DNA of 64,000 nucleotides from Petrotoga mobilis SJ95 (GTDB lineage Bacteria > Thermotogota > Thermotogae > Petrotogales > Petrotogaceae). Position numbers and translations under genes: made by a program. Under the pieces are notes generated by a model. The model saw only the letters and a list, made by a program, of their open reading frames with translations, was not told the origin of the DNA and searched no databases. The DNA is taken from the NCBI RefSeq assembly GCF_000018605.1, contig NC_010003.1, forward strand, positions 1,030,501 to 1,094,500. The letters are read 5' to 3'. Positions 1 through 8,910 of the stretch are shown in pieces. Each line of letters opens with the position of its first letter. The stretch's first letter is position 1.

Positions 1-1
1 T

Positions 2-574
2 GGAGTAATCCCTGATGAAAGTAATATGGGAAGACTTGTTAAAATAAAAGAAGAAATCCAAAGAGAAACTGGAAGAACTCTAGATATAATTTCCGGTGGA
101 AATACCGCTGCCTTACCCCTAATTGAAGCAGGAAGTTTGCCAAAGGGTATAAACCAATTTAGATTGGGGGAATCAATCATCTGCGGAACGGACGCAACCA
201 ACAACCGCAACGTTCCAGGTGCAAGGCAGGATACGATAATCTTTGAAGCAGAAATTGTGGAATTAAAAGTAAAACCTTCCGTCCCATATGGCAACATCGG
301 TTATGATTCGTTTGGTCGTAAACCAACATTTGAAGACAAAGGTAATAGAATAAAAGGCATTTTAGCGGTGGGGGAACAAGATGTTGATCCTACTAGCATG
401 CATCCCTTGGACGACGATATTGAAATACTCCATGCAAGTAGTGATCATACGATCGTAGACTTAACTGAATCTAAAGTGAGGTATAAAGTAGGGGATAAGA
501 TAAGATTTAGGCTAGGTTACTCCTCTGTTTTGAGGGCTTTTACAAGTCCTTATGTTGAAAAGGTGATCCTGTAA
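2..574 (+). CDS. PLP-dependent amino-acid racemase, C-terminal part
   Basis: The open frame runs off the left edge, so only the last 190 residues are visible; an internal ATG at 26 is not the true start because the frame reads GVIPDESNMGRL before it. The visible part looks like the alanine-racemase N-terminal-domain family and most like ornithine racemase: IISGGNTAALPL and GINQFRLGESIICG are the strands that hold the PLP phosphate, followed by the family-typical KPSVPYGNIGYDSFG and FEDKGNRIKGILAVG. The PLP lysine lies outside the window. Expected role is racemisation of a free amino acid such as ornithine in the cytosol; substrate is inference. It ends one base into the next gene (TAATG), so both are probably co-transcribed. 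Confidence 0.75.
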   Translation, partial: GVIPDESNMGRLVKIKEEIQRETGRTLDIISGGNTAALPLIEAGSLPKGINQFRLGESIICGTDATNNRNVPGARQDTIIFEAEIVELKVKPSVPYGNIGYDSFGRKPTFEDKGNRIKGILAVGEQDVDPTSMHPLDDDIEILHASSDHTIVDLTESKVRYKVGDKIRFRLGYSSVLRAFTSPYVEKVIL

Positions 575-783
575 TGTTTGCTTTTGTAAACACTCTTTTT
601 GTAATATCAATGATCCTTTTTATAATTTCAACGGTATTTTTATGGAGATCTGCTAAAATGATAAGAAACGGTAGTAAAAGTTCTGATGAAGACGTAAAAA
701 AAATGGACAAAAATGGACTGTTAGGCCTTTTAATAAGTATTGGAATTTTTGCCTTATCTTATTTTTTGAGCTTATTAGTTTGA
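574..783 (+). CDS. small two-helix membrane protein
   Basis: A 69-residue protein of no family I recognise. It has two hydrophobic segments, about residues 2-24 and 48-68, separated by a charged loop (RSAKMIRNGSKSSDEDVKKMDKNG), as expected for a small inner-membrane hairpin protein. It starts in the TAATG overlap with the racemase gene and ends nine bases before the dnaB ribosome binding region, so it probably belongs to the same transcript. Function is unknown; nothing in the sequence ties it to replication or to amino-acid metabolism beyond position. Confidence 0.6.
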   Translation: MFAFVNTLFVISMILFIISTVFLWRSAKMIRNGSKSSDEDVKKMDKNGLLGLLISIGIFALSYFLSLLV

Positions 784-798
784 TCGAGGTGTATGCAA

Positions 799-2169
799 AT
801 GGAACTTACTTCTTTTACCCCTCCTAATAGTAAAGAAGCTGAAGAGTCGGTCATAGGTAGCATCTTTTTAGACCCTTCCATACTTCCTGACGTAATCGAA
901 GAGGTAAGATGGGAAGACTTCTACTACGAAAATAATAAAACAATATTTAAAGTTATGGAAGAACTTTTCGACAAAGGGGAACCTGTTGATACCGTATCCG
1001 TTATTGAAAAATTAAGAGAATCTAACCTTTTACAGAAAATCGGTGGAGAAGATACAATAATTTATTTAGCTCAGGTTGTTCCAACAACGGCTAATGTGAT
1101 GTATTATACCCAAATTGTCAAAGAGAAAGCCCTTTTAAGAGCTTTAATAAACGCATCTTCCGAGATAGTTGATGCCGTAAGAAATATTGGAGATGCCCAA
1201 GAAGTTTTAGAGTATGCCGAAAAGAGAATATTTTCTATAGCCGAAGCCCGTGCCACCAGAACGTATGATCTTTTATCCAACGTAATGCATGATGTTTTTG
1301 AACAGATAGAAGAATTGAAAAATAGGGCTCAAAAAGGTGAGGGAAATCTTGTTACTGGGGTTTCTACTGGATTCAAACCTTTGGACAGGATGACTTCAGG
1401 ATTTCATAGATCTGAGTTAATTATCATCGCCGCTAGACCATCAATGGGTAAAACCTCTTTTGCCGCAAATATTGCAACCAACATGGCTTTACAGGCAAAT
1501 ATTGCCGTGGCAATCTTTAGTTTGGAAATGTCGAAAGAACAGTTAGCTAACAGGATTTTATGTTCTGAAGCAAAAGTAGACTTACACAAGGTTAGAACTG
1601 GACAAATCTCTGACGAAGAGTGGGAAAAATTAGTTCAAAAAGCAGGAGAATTATCAAAGTCAAGGCTTATTTTTGACGACGAACCAGATTTATCCCCTAG
1701 ACTCCTGAGGGCTAAAGCACGGAGAATGAAAAGAGAATACGGCATTGAAGTAATCTTTATCGATTACTTACAATTGATGACTTCTAGATCTAAAGGTTAT
1801 GAGAGCAGACAACAAGAAATAACAGAGATATCAAGATCCTTGAAATTGCTCGCTAGAGAGTTAAATATCACTGTCGTTGCTTTATCTCAACTTTCTCGTG
1901 CAGTTGAGCAAAGAGAAGATAAAAGGCCTCGATTAAGTGATCTCAGAGAATCAGGAGCAATTGAGCAGGATGCCGACCTCGTTATGTTTTTGTACAGAGA
2001 TTCATATTACAAAAGGAAAAAAGATGAGCCAGGAAAAGATACTTTAAATGATGAACATGAAGCAGAACTTATTGTAGGTAAGCAAAGAAACGGGCCCGTT
2101 GGAACCATAAAACTAACTTTCAATCCTAAACTTGCAACTTTTTACACCTCTGATAGAGGATATCAGTAA
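799..2169 (+). CDS. dnaB: replicative DNA helicase DnaB
   Basis: DnaB is the hexameric 5'-3' helicase that unwinds DNA at the replication fork. The 456-residue product has the N-terminal domain (about 1-110, NSKEAEESVIGSIFLDP), a linker, and the RecA-like domain with Walker A ARPSMGKTSFA, Walker B VIFIDYLQLM, and the downstream SQLSRAVEQR and RESGAIEQDADLVMFL motifs. Length is normal and no intein is present. I chose the ATG at 799 because GAGGTG at 786-791 lies 7 bases before it; the ATG at 793 is only one base from that site. It follows the small membrane protein closely and is followed by a spacer with a dispersed repeat, then rnr. Confidence 0.96.
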   Translation: MELTSFTPPNSKEAEESVIGSIFLDPSILPDVIEEVRWEDFYYENNKTIFKVMEELFDKGEPVDTVSVIEKLRESNLLQKIGGEDTIIYLAQVVPTTANVMYYTQIVKEKALLRALINASSEIVDAVRNIGDAQEVLEYAEKRIFSIAEARATRTYDLLSNVMHDVFEQIEELKNRAQKGEGNLVTGVSTGFKPLDRMTSGFHRSELIIIAARPSMGKTSFAANIATNMALQANIAVAIFSLEMSKEQLANRILCSEAKVDLHKVRTGQISDEEWEKLVQKAGELSKSRLIFDDEPDLSPRLLRAKARRMKREYGIEVIFIDYLQLMTSRSKGYESRQQEITEISRSLKLLARELNITVVALSQLSRAVEQREDKRPRLSDLRESGAIEQDADLVMFLYRDSYYKRKKDEPGKDTLNDEHEAELIVGKQRNGPVGTIKLTFNPKLATFYTSDRGYQ

Positions 2170-2180
2170 GTTTAGAAACA

Positions 2181-2235
2181 AGATTTTGATTTAAAAGGGT
2201 TACAGGGGTGCTGAAATAAGTTTTAGCTTTTTTAA
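2181..2235 (+). repeat. dispersed intergenic G-rich repeat, copy A (divergent)
   Basis: Between dnaB and rnr. It reads GATTTTGATTTAAAAGGG, TTACAGGGGTGCTGA and AAGTTTTAGCTTTTT, matching the left module at 27451-27485 and the tail of the other copies. Sense orientation to rnr. It is the most divergent member, so membership is moderately supported. Confidence 0.45.
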
Positions 2236-2266
2236 AAAGTATAATTACATTGAAAGGGGGTAAAAT

Positions 2267-4480
2267 ATGAATGAAGACAACTTAGAAAAACAAATATTAG
2301 AAATAATAGACAAAAATCCTACGATACAAAAAGAACTATATGAAAGCCTAAATGCACTTGAAAAATCGGAAAAGGCTCAAATTAGAAAAATACTAAATAA
2401 ACTCCTAAGTGAAGGGAAAATAATTAAAGATTCACAAAACCAATACAGAAAATTAGATGAAAACATGGCTGTCGGAACTATCGAATTCACCAAAAGTGGA
2501 AATATGGCTTTTGTTCAATGCTCTGATGGAAGCGAAATTGCTGTAAAGGTTGAAAATTCTGGAATCAGTTTACATAAAGATTTAGTTTTGGTTGAAATAA
2601 TAGGGAAATGGCGTGATTTAAAAGAAGGTAGGGTAGTTAGAATATTAAAAAGAGAGTTAAAATATGTAGTGGGTGAGTTCGTAAGAAAAGGAATTTTTGG
2701 ATTCGTTATACCCATTGATGCAAAAATAAATACAGATTTTTACGTAGCCCCAGAAGGTATAGGAAAGGCTAAAAATGGTCAAATAGTGAAAGCAAAAATA
2801 ACAAAATATCAATCTCCCACGAAAAAGCCAGAGGTCGAGATAGTCGATGTCCTTGGGGACAAAGATGACCCTTCCATTGATTTGCCAATAGTGATCTTCA
2901 AACATGGTTTACCTGAACCTGGTTATTTTCCTCCAAAGGTGTTACAAGAGGCTAAAGAACTTCCAAAAAAACTTTCTGAAAATGAAATTAATGGCAGAAA
3001 AGATTTTAGAAAAGAAACCATATTTACTATCGATGGTGATACAGCAAAAGATTTTGATGATGCCGTTGGTATAAAAAAGTTAGATAACGGCAATTATTTA
3101 CTTGGGGTGCATATAGCAGATGTATCTCATTATGTGAAAAGCAACAGTGCTCTTGATAGAGAAGCATACAAACGAGGTACAAGCGTTTATTTAATCGACA
3201 CGGTTATTCCAATGCTTCCATTTGAGTTATCCAACTGGATATGTTCTTTGGTTGAAGGTGAAGATAGATTGACAATGTCTCTCCTGATGGAAATTGACCC
3301 TTATGGGAACTTGGTAAACTCAAAAATATACAACGGAGTAATAAGAAGTGCCAAGAGGTTGACCTATAGAAAAGTTAATGAACTCCTATCTGACAATTGT
3401 AGTGAAGAAGTAAAAAAAGAGATAGAGTTTTTAAAACCAGAGCTTGAGATGATGAGAGAATTAATGGAATTACTTTCTGAAAAGAGAAAAGAAAGAGGTT
3501 CAATAATCGACATAGAAAGCAATGAAGTACACTTTGAATTCGATGAAAAGGGATATGTAAAAGATATCATCCCTGTGGAAAGAGGCCTATCAGAAAAAAT
3601 GATTGAAGAGTTCATGGTCCTGGCCAACGAAACAGTTGCTTCATACTTTGATGTTCAAGGTTTGCCTTTTATCTATAGAATCCACGAAAATCCGGATCCT
3701 GATGTATTGCTTCAGTTACGAAATTATCTGGACATGTTGGGAATAAATGTAAAATTTCCTCAAAATATTCATCCGAAGGTCCTACAGGAAATATTGGAAA
3801 AAACAAAGAACCATCCTTTAAGTAAAAATATTCAGATGATGCTTGTTAGATCTATGAAAAGGGCGTTGTACTCCGAGGAAAACGTAGGGCATTTTGGTCT
3901 TGCTTCATCATCCTATACACATTTCACATCACCAATAAGAAGATATCCTGACTTAGTGGTTCATAGATTGTTGAAAGAGTTCATCAAATATAAAGGAACC
4001 CTTTCAAAAAAAGAAATAAAGAAGTATTCCGAAATGCTTCCTGAAATAGCTAAAAATTCTTCTGAAATGGAAAGAGTCGCAGACCAAGCCGAGTGGGATC
4101 TAATAGATATGAAAAAAGTTGAATACATTTCAAGACATATAGGAGAAGTCTTTTGGGTGTACATAACAGGCGTCACAAGGTTTGGCTTATTCGTAGAAAT
4201 CCCCCAAAAGATGATAAGTGGATTGATACATATATCAGAGTTGAGCGATGATTATTATATCTACGATGAACGTGACAATACGTTGAAAGGTGAAAGAACC
4301 GGCAACGTTTATAGGATCGGAGACAAGTTACAAGCCAAAGTGGTAAGAGCGGATAAAATCGGAACTGAAGTAGATTTTATCCCATATACGGAAGATGATT
4401 TTGAAAAATTGAAAAGGGAACATCCCCATGCCAAAATAAAAGTTAACAAAAAAAATAAGAAAAAAAGGAAAAAATCGTAA
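2267..4480 (+). CDS. rnr: ribonuclease R (RNase II/R family 3'-5' exoribonuclease)
   Basis: Processive 3'-5' hydrolytic exoribonuclease that degrades structured RNA. The 737-residue protein shows the RNase R order: an N-terminal winged-helix-like region (about 1-65), cold-shock/OB domains, the RNB catalytic domain beginning near TIDGDTAKDFDDAVGI (the clustered aspartates that bind Mg2+) with HFTSPIRRYPDLVVHRLL further on, then a C-terminal S1 domain (GEVFWVYITGVTRFGLFVEI) and a lysine-rich tail (KVNKKNKKKRKKS). Start ATG follows AAAGGGGG at good distance. It converges on murB with one base between the two stop codons, and no separate terminator is visible there. Confidence 0.95.
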   Translation: MNEDNLEKQILEIIDKNPTIQKELYESLNALEKSEKAQIRKILNKLLSEGKIIKDSQNQYRKLDENMAVGTIEFTKSGNMAFVQCSDGSEIAVKVENSGISLHKDLVLVEIIGKWRDLKEGRVVRILKRELKYVVGEFVRKGIFGFVIPIDAKINTDFYVAPEGIGKAKNGQIVKAKITKYQSPTKKPEVEIVDVLGDKDDPSIDLPIVIFKHGLPEPGYFPPKVLQEAKELPKKLSENEINGRKDFRKETIFTIDGDTAKDFDDAVGIKKLDNGNYLLGVHIADVSHYVKSNSALDREAYKRGTSVYLIDTVIPMLPFELSNWICSLVEGEDRLTMSLLMEIDPYGNLVNSKIYNGVIRSAKRLTYRKVNELLSDNCSEEVKKEIEFLKPELEMMRELMELLSEKRKERGSIIDIESNEVHFEFDEKGYVKDIIPVERGLSEKMIEEFMVLANETVASYFDVQGLPFIYRIHENPDPDVLLQLRNYLDMLGINVKFPQNIHPKVLQEILEKTKNHPLSKNIQMMLVRSMKRALYSEENVGHFGLASSSYTHFTSPIRRYPDLVVHRLLKEFIKYKGTLSKKEIKKYSEMLPEIAKNSSEMERVADQAEWDLIDMKKVEYISRHIGEVFWVYITGVTRFGLFVEIPQKMISGLIHISELSDDYYIYDERDNTLKGERTGNVYRIGDKLQAKVVRADKIGTEVDFIPYTEDDFEKLKREHPHAKIKVNKKNKKKRKKS

Positions 4481-4481
4481 T

Positions 4482-5402
4482 TCACTTCCAAATCTCTGGT
4501 TCAACCTGTAGATCAACATTGTATTTGTCTTTTACAATACGTTTCACATACTCAATTAATGAAATCACATCCTTGAAAGTAGCGTTACCTTTGTTGATTA
4601 TAAAACCTGCATGTTTTGTTGATATTTGAGCTTCGCCTATCGAAAAGCCTTTCAATCCTAAATTTTCTATCGTAGTTCCCACAAAAAAATCTGGTTTCGG
4701 TCGTTTGAATATGCTTCCCGCAGATGGTAAATCGATAGGCTGTTTCTCCCATCTGCGGGTTGAAAAATCTATCAATTTACTTTTGATCCTTTTAAGCTCA
4801 TCTTTTTTTAGTAAGAATTTAGTGGATAACAGAATGAAAGAACCTTCCTGGAGAATGCTGGTTCTATAACCAAACTCTAAATCACCTTTATTTAAAGTCT
4901 TTACTTTTCCATCCCTTAAATCGTATACCGTTGTTTCCAAAACAACATCCTTCATTTCACCCCCGTAAGCCCCGGCGTTCATGTAAACACCTCCGCCTAC
5001 ACTTCCTGGAATGCCGCACGCAAATTCAAGTCCAGAGTATCCATCTTCCGAAAGCAAAAAAGAAAGAGCAGATAAAGAAACTCCGCTCTGCGCTTCTACA
5101 ATCAAATCCATATTATTTTTTTCTTCAAAATTCATTTTATTTAAGTATTTCGTGGAAAGTACCACAAATTTTAAGGGCTCATCACTTATGATGAGGTTGG
5201 TTCCTTGACCTATAATTCTGAAAGGAATGTCCCTTTTAACTAATTGCGATAAAGCATTCACAAAAGCATTTAGAGTTTTTGGAAATAATATATATGGAAC
5301 AGGTCCACCTATTCTAAAACTCGTATAATATTTGAGAAATTCATTTTGCTTAATATCGCATCCTTCTGCGTACAAGCTGAGTTTAAGATCTTCTGAAATC
5401 AT
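4482..5402 (-). CDS. murB: UDP-N-acetylenolpyruvoylglucosamine reductase MurB
   Basis: MurB reduces UDP-GlcNAc-enolpyruvate to UDP-MurNAc with NADPH and FAD, an early cytosolic step of peptidoglycan synthesis. The 306-residue protein has the FAD-binding block (YTSFRIGGPVPYI, IIGQGTNLIISDE, GLEFACGIPGSVGGGVYMNAGAYGGEM), the YRTS loop, SAGSIFKRP with the catalytic serine, and a C-terminal glutamate in QVEPEIW. It looks like the shorter type II enzyme. It is the last gene of the minus-strand pyrBI-HAD-sulfotransferase-murB series, 16 bases after the sulfotransferase gene, and is tail-to-tail with rnr. Confidence 0.95.
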   Translation of the reverse strand: MISEDLKLSLYAEGCDIKQNEFLKYYTSFRIGGPVPYILFPKTLNAFVNALSQLVKRDIPFRIIGQGTNLIISDEPLKFVVLSTKYLNKMNFEEKNNMDLIVEAQSGVSLSALSFLLSEDGYSGLEFACGIPGSVGGGVYMNAGAYGGEMKDVVLETTVYDLRDGKVKTLNKGDLEFGYRTSILQEGSFILLSTKFLLKKDELKRIKSKLIDFSTRRWEKQPIDLPSAGSIFKRPKPDFFVGTTIENLGLKGFSIGEAQISTKHAGFIINKGNATFKDVISLIEYVKRIVKDKYNVDLQVEPEIWK

Positions 5403-5418
5403 TGAACGCTCCTATAAA

Positions 5419-6366
5419 TTATGCGTACTCTTCTTTATAATTTGAATTCAACTTTTCTAACCACTCGGGTTCCTTTCCATAACCAAACATATCCATCAAA
5501 TTTCCACAATGTTTTTGAAGTATCTGAGCCCTCTTTTTATCCCAATTTTTCCAATGTGGTATCTTATACTCATCCGACGCAGAGTTTATTTTCTTCTTTA
5601 GGAAAGAAGGCTCAAAAGTATACTTTCTACTGAACCCATCATCAAACTTTGTAGAAAATTCTAATAAATCTATAAAATTTTCTTCTTTTTTCTCACCAAG
5701 GAACAAATCTTCGTAGCGATATAACTTGAAATTATTTTTATTTTTCATAGATTCCAATACCAAGGTATTCAGTTTATTATAATACCAGGCAAACTTTTCA
5801 AATTTACTCATACTATTCCATTTCGTCGAGTAAGGATCATCTTTGAAATGGAAAGCTCTCATGCTCATTCCCAAAAATGAAAAATCAACTTTACTATACA
5901 ATAAATAAACAGGAGAACTTATGGCTGAACGGATCCATGTTCTTGGATCCCTTATAATAAACACGACTTTACTATTGGGAAAGACATCTCCCAATAGATC
6001 TATAACTCCGTGAAGATGGTTACTTGATTCGACGTATAAGCTTTCTTTTGTTTCCTCCAAAATTTGTTTTCTCAAACCTTTTATATACTCTTTAGTTTTT
6101 TCATCTGTTATTTTTCCCCTTCTCCTGTAAGTACTCAACTTGCACATGGATTTGGAAGGTAAAAACTGCCCCACGGTCATTTGATAAAAACCGAACCTTT
6201 TTATATCATCACTCCATTTTTTTAGATCTTTAATAAACACATTTGCAGGTTCATGGACCGCATAACAATCTTCAACCATTTTTGAAAGACTTTTTGCGAG
6301 AAATCTCGTACCTGTCCTTCCGGTTGAAGTGATAAATACACAATGTTTATCAAAAACATTATCCAC
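5419..6366 (-). CDS. sulfotransferase-like protein
   Basis: A 315-residue protein with the two PAPS-binding signatures of sulfotransferases: FITSTGRTGTRFLAKSL near the N-terminus (5'-phosphosulfate loop) and KVVFIIRDPRTWIRSAIS about residue 135-150 (3'-phosphate site). It would transfer sulfate from PAPS to a hydroxyl or amine; the acceptor, perhaps a surface glycan or lipid, cannot be read from sequence. There is no signal peptide or membrane segment, so it is probably cytosolic. GTG at 6366 is chosen because GGAGG lies 7 bases upstream; the longer frame to 6384 would put the start inside that site. It lies between the HAD gene and murB, an unusual place that may hint at an envelope role. 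Confidence 0.72.
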   Translation of the reverse strand: MDNVFDKHCVFITSTGRTGTRFLAKSLSKMVEDCYAVHEPANVFIKDLKKWSDDIKRFGFYQMTVGQFLPSKSMCKLSTYRRRGKITDEKTKEYIKGLRKQILEETKESLYVESSNHLHGVIDLLGDVFPNSKVVFIIRDPRTWIRSAISSPVYLLYSKVDFSFLGMSMRAFHFKDDPYSTKWNSMSKFEKFAWYYNKLNTLVLESMKNKNNFKLYRYEDLFLGEKKEENFIDLLEFSTKFDDGFSRKYTFEPSFLKKKINSASDEYKIPHWKNWDKKRAQILQKHCGNLMDMFGYGKEPEWLEKLNSNYKEEYA

Positions 6367-6386
6367 TTCATTGCCTCCTTTCACAA

Positions 6387-6983
6387 TTATAAGGCACCTA
6401 TTCTTTTTAACAATTCTCTCAAGGATTCAGGATCCGTATATAATATACCTTTAATTCCAACTTCTTCGGCAGCCATTATGTTCTCAACAATATCATCCAC
6501 AAAAAAAGTTTCTTCTGGTTTCAAATTATACCTATTAAGCAAAAGTTGATAAATTTCCTTTTCAGGTTTCAATAGCTTCTCTTTGTAGGAAATAATCATT
6601 CCATCAAAGATATCGAAAAAAGAGTATTTCCCTCTTATATAATTGAAGGCCTCTTTATGAAAATTAGATAAGATGAAAAGTTTGTTGTTTTCTTTCAATT
6701 CAGGTAGAATTTCTATGTTTTCAGTTATGGGATGAAGATAATTCTTCCAGTCTTTGAGCAATATATCTATTTCTTCTTTTAAATCAGGATTTTTCTCGAT
6801 GAAAATCTTTTTGGCTTCCTCAAAAGACAAGGTTCCCCTATCCAATTCTTTCCATATGCTTGTTTTAAAAACAGCCTCTTTTAACTTCCTTTTTATAAGC
6901 GGATCTTTGAAAAGACCATCTAAAATCTCATCAGGATCGAATTTAAAAAGGACATTTCCCAAATCAAAAACGATATTTCTCAA
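6387..6983 (-). CDS. HAD-superfamily phosphatase (subfamily IA)
   Basis: A 198-residue HAD hydrolase. Motif I is NIVFDLGNVLFKFD (the nucleophile is the first Asp, but the usual DxD second Asp is replaced by DxG, as in the YihX/epoxide-hydrolase-like subgroup), motif II is FILSNFHKEA, motif III the lysine in SYKEKLLKPEKEIY, and motif IV FVDDIVENIMAAEEVG. The cap is alpha-helical (about residues 15-85). Likely substrate is a small sugar or nucleoside monophosphate, not deducible here. TTG at 6983 is preferred: GGGGG precedes it by about 8 bases and the protein then begins directly at the Rossmann strand. It is co-directional with pyrBI and the sulfotransferase gene. Confidence 0.85.
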   Translation of the reverse strand: MRNIVFDLGNVLFKFDPDEILDGLFKDPLIKRKLKEAVFKTSIWKELDRGTLSFEEAKKIFIEKNPDLKEEIDILLKDWKNYLHPITENIEILPELKENNKLFILSNFHKEAFNYIRGKYSFFDIFDGMIISYKEKLLKPEKEIYQLLLNRYNLKPEETFFVDDIVENIMAAEEVGIKGILYTDPESLRELLKRIGAL

Positions 6984-7079
6984 AAAAAATCCCCCTTCTT
7001 TAGTCTTTACCCTTCGACTAAATTTTATCACAAAAATATTAAAAGATTAAAAACAAAGATAAAAAAAGATTTTTTACTA

Positions 7080-8657
7080 TTAAAAGCGCCATATTTCTTC
7101 AAAGGTATGAGGGGTTTCACAATATTCACATATTAACTCATTCTCCTCATTTCTAATGAAAGAGACCTGTACGTTTTCGTTGTTTTGAGGGTTGGTTATA
7201 CAGTTTTCATTTTTACACCTTAACTCTTCGAAACCGTATATAATAGGCGGTAAAGAAATTCTGTATTTTTCTTTTACTCTTCCACCTTCAATAATATTCA
7301 CAGTTGTGTTTGGAGATATAGCTGAAAGCTTTTTTATTTCTTTCTTTGATAGATGAACGTCGGGCAAACTAATATAACCCTTTAATCTACCATCGGCTGA
7401 TCTAAATATTCCGTCTGCACTATCAATATTATAAAACTTCAAAATCTTCCTTATCTTCATGATAGTCTCATATATCTTTTCCGACTTTTGCCCTTTGGCT
7501 ATGTGATCTATTACCGTCCCATTTTCAATTGGCTTGATCCCTCTTTTTCCTTCACTCAACAACCCTTTTTTACCATCCTTTATCGGAGCGGGTATGATGA
7601 AATCCTCTTCATTAATTTCAAGATTTTTTCTTGAGGTATCAAAGGGGGCGGTTAAAGCTCCACCTAACATAGAAAGTAAGATTATCCTTGTCCAATATCC
7701 GTTTATTGCCTGTTTTTCCCAGCCGTTAAGCGGTAAGGGGTCTAAAAAGGTTGGAATAGTGGGGTAAGTTTTATGACGAGGGAGGGGGTGATAAAATTTT
7801 ACGTTTTCGGAAATAAGGGGGAGAAATTCTTTTGTAAAAGTCACACTTTTTCTCAAAATATGTTCTTTTTCTAGAATATCTTCACCCATTCGTTCTAATT
7901 GAAGCCTTGTGAAATACCAAATGTTCGCTTTTTTACTCTGTTTTAGGTACTCTTCTATTGAAGAGAAGATTCTAACGTTGTACCCTTTTAGCTTCATTTT
8001 GCTTATATAGTGTTTTGGCATCTGTAATTCTTCTGGCGCTATCAAATCAACCTCAACATTTTTAAATATTTTTAAACCTTCCACTTTGGAATGGACCGTT
8101 CTTCCATGAAGGAGATCCCCAATAAGGGCTATATGAATGTACTCGTTGTTGAAATCCATCTGTTCTAAAAATGTGAATTCATCTAAAATCTCTTGAGTAG
8201 GATGCTCGTGCTTACCATCTCCGGCATTTATAAAAGAAGGATGTGGTAGGTTATGCCTTGAAGCAAATTCTGATACCTTTTCGTCTAATAACTTGCAAGT
8301 ACCTTCCAGTTTTGATCTGATAATGAATATAGAATAATCCGAATAGCCCGTTAACATATTGAAGGTATCTATATAACTTTCATTTTTATTAAACGAGGAG
8401 TGTTCTGATTCGAAGATGTTGATTTTAGCGTTTTTGTGGAATTTAGAAGCATTAATGAAGGATTCTTTGGTTCTGGTACTTGATTCGAGGAATACTATAT
8501 AAATACCTGTTTGATTTTTTATTTGAAACTCAGTAAGATCTTCTTTATTTGCCCATTTTGCTTTTAGCCTTTTTGTTTGGTTGTAAAGAAATAACTGCTC
8601 TTCAACCGTTAAATCATTCATAACCGTTAAACTTCTCCCTAAAAAATCATTTTTCAT
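7080..8657 (-). CDS. pyrBI: aspartate carbamoyltransferase, catalytic-regulatory fusion (PyrBI)
   Basis: This enzyme makes carbamoyl-aspartate, the committed step of pyrimidine synthesis. The 525-residue protein joins a catalytic PyrB part (about 1-340: SSTRTKESF carbamoyl-phosphate loop, HEHPTQEILDEF, FYHPLPRH) to a regulatory PyrI part (about 375-525: GTVIDHIAKGQ nucleotide-binding start, and zinc ligands in CKNENC and CEYC). Separate genes are usual; a single-chain fusion is known from Thermotoga. ATG at 8657 follows GGGAGGG by 6 bases. A promoter at 8779-8807 and a roughly 115-base structured leader carrying a dispersed repeat precede it, so expression may be controlled in the leader. Confidence 0.93.
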   Translation of the reverse strand: MKNDFLGRSLTVMNDLTVEEQLFLYNQTKRLKAKWANKEDLTEFQIKNQTGIYIVFLESSTRTKESFINASKFHKNAKINIFESEHSSFNKNESYIDTFNMLTGYSDYSIFIIRSKLEGTCKLLDEKVSEFASRHNLPHPSFINAGDGKHEHPTQEILDEFTFLEQMDFNNEYIHIALIGDLLHGRTVHSKVEGLKIFKNVEVDLIAPEELQMPKHYISKMKLKGYNVRIFSSIEEYLKQSKKANIWYFTRLQLERMGEDILEKEHILRKSVTFTKEFLPLISENVKFYHPLPRHKTYPTIPTFLDPLPLNGWEKQAINGYWTRIILLSMLGGALTAPFDTSRKNLEINEEDFIIPAPIKDGKKGLLSEGKRGIKPIENGTVIDHIAKGQKSEKIYETIMKIRKILKFYNIDSADGIFRSADGRLKGYISLPDVHLSKKEIKKLSAISPNTTVNIIEGGRVKEKYRISLPPIIYGFEELRCKNENCITNPQNNENVQVSFIRNEENELICEYCETPHTFEEIWRF

Positions 8658-8696
8658 AAGAATCCCTCCCAAGTAATTTCTCTTCTACTCTCTCTA

Positions 8697-8748
8697 AAAT
8701 TCTAAAGCCTCTTTTAGTACCCCTTCGCCCTGTGGCCCCCCCAAATTT
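8697..8748 (-). repeat. dispersed intergenic G-rich repeat, copy B, in pyrBI leader
   Basis: Read on the minus strand it contains GCCACAGGGCGAAGGGG followed by TACTAAAAGAGGCTTTAGA, matching the core and tail of the copies at 27569-27612 and 45438-45492. It lies between the predicted pyrBI transcription start and the ATG, so it is transcribed as leader RNA, sense to pyrBI. The tail can form a small CTAAA/TTTAG hairpin. Confidence 0.65.
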
Positions 8749-8778
8749 CTTATGAGTCTAAGTAAAATTACTTTTTGT

Positions 8779-8807
8779 ATTATACCATTTTTTTGTAAGA
8801 TAAACAA
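8779..8807 (-). promoter_or_regulatory. promoter of pyrBI operon
   Basis: On the minus strand, -35 TTGTTT (8807-8802) and -10 TATAAT (8784-8779) are 17 bases apart. Predicted transcription start is about 8772. It is back-to-back with the nrdD promoter; the two -35 regions lie within about 10 bases of each other. Confidence 0.7.
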
Positions 8808-8809
8808 CA

Positions 8810-8838
8810 TTGACAAATACAATATACAGTGGTATGAT
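8810..8838 (+). promoter_or_regulatory. promoter of nrdDG
   Basis: TTGACA at 8810-8815 and TATGAT at 8833-8838 with a 17-base spacer, about 70 bases before the nrdD start. Near-consensus sigma-A promoter. I saw no clear NrdR-box pair around it. Confidence 0.8.
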
Positions 8839-8910
8839 ATAAAATATAACACAATAAATTGAGTCTTTTGTAAAACATTTTGACATTTAACTATAAGGGG
8901 GTTGAAAAAT

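Noticed and set aside
8800-8910. NrdR boxes before nrdD
   Set aside because: The region is AT-rich, but no pair of ACACTATATATAGTGT-like boxes at the expected spacing could be read.
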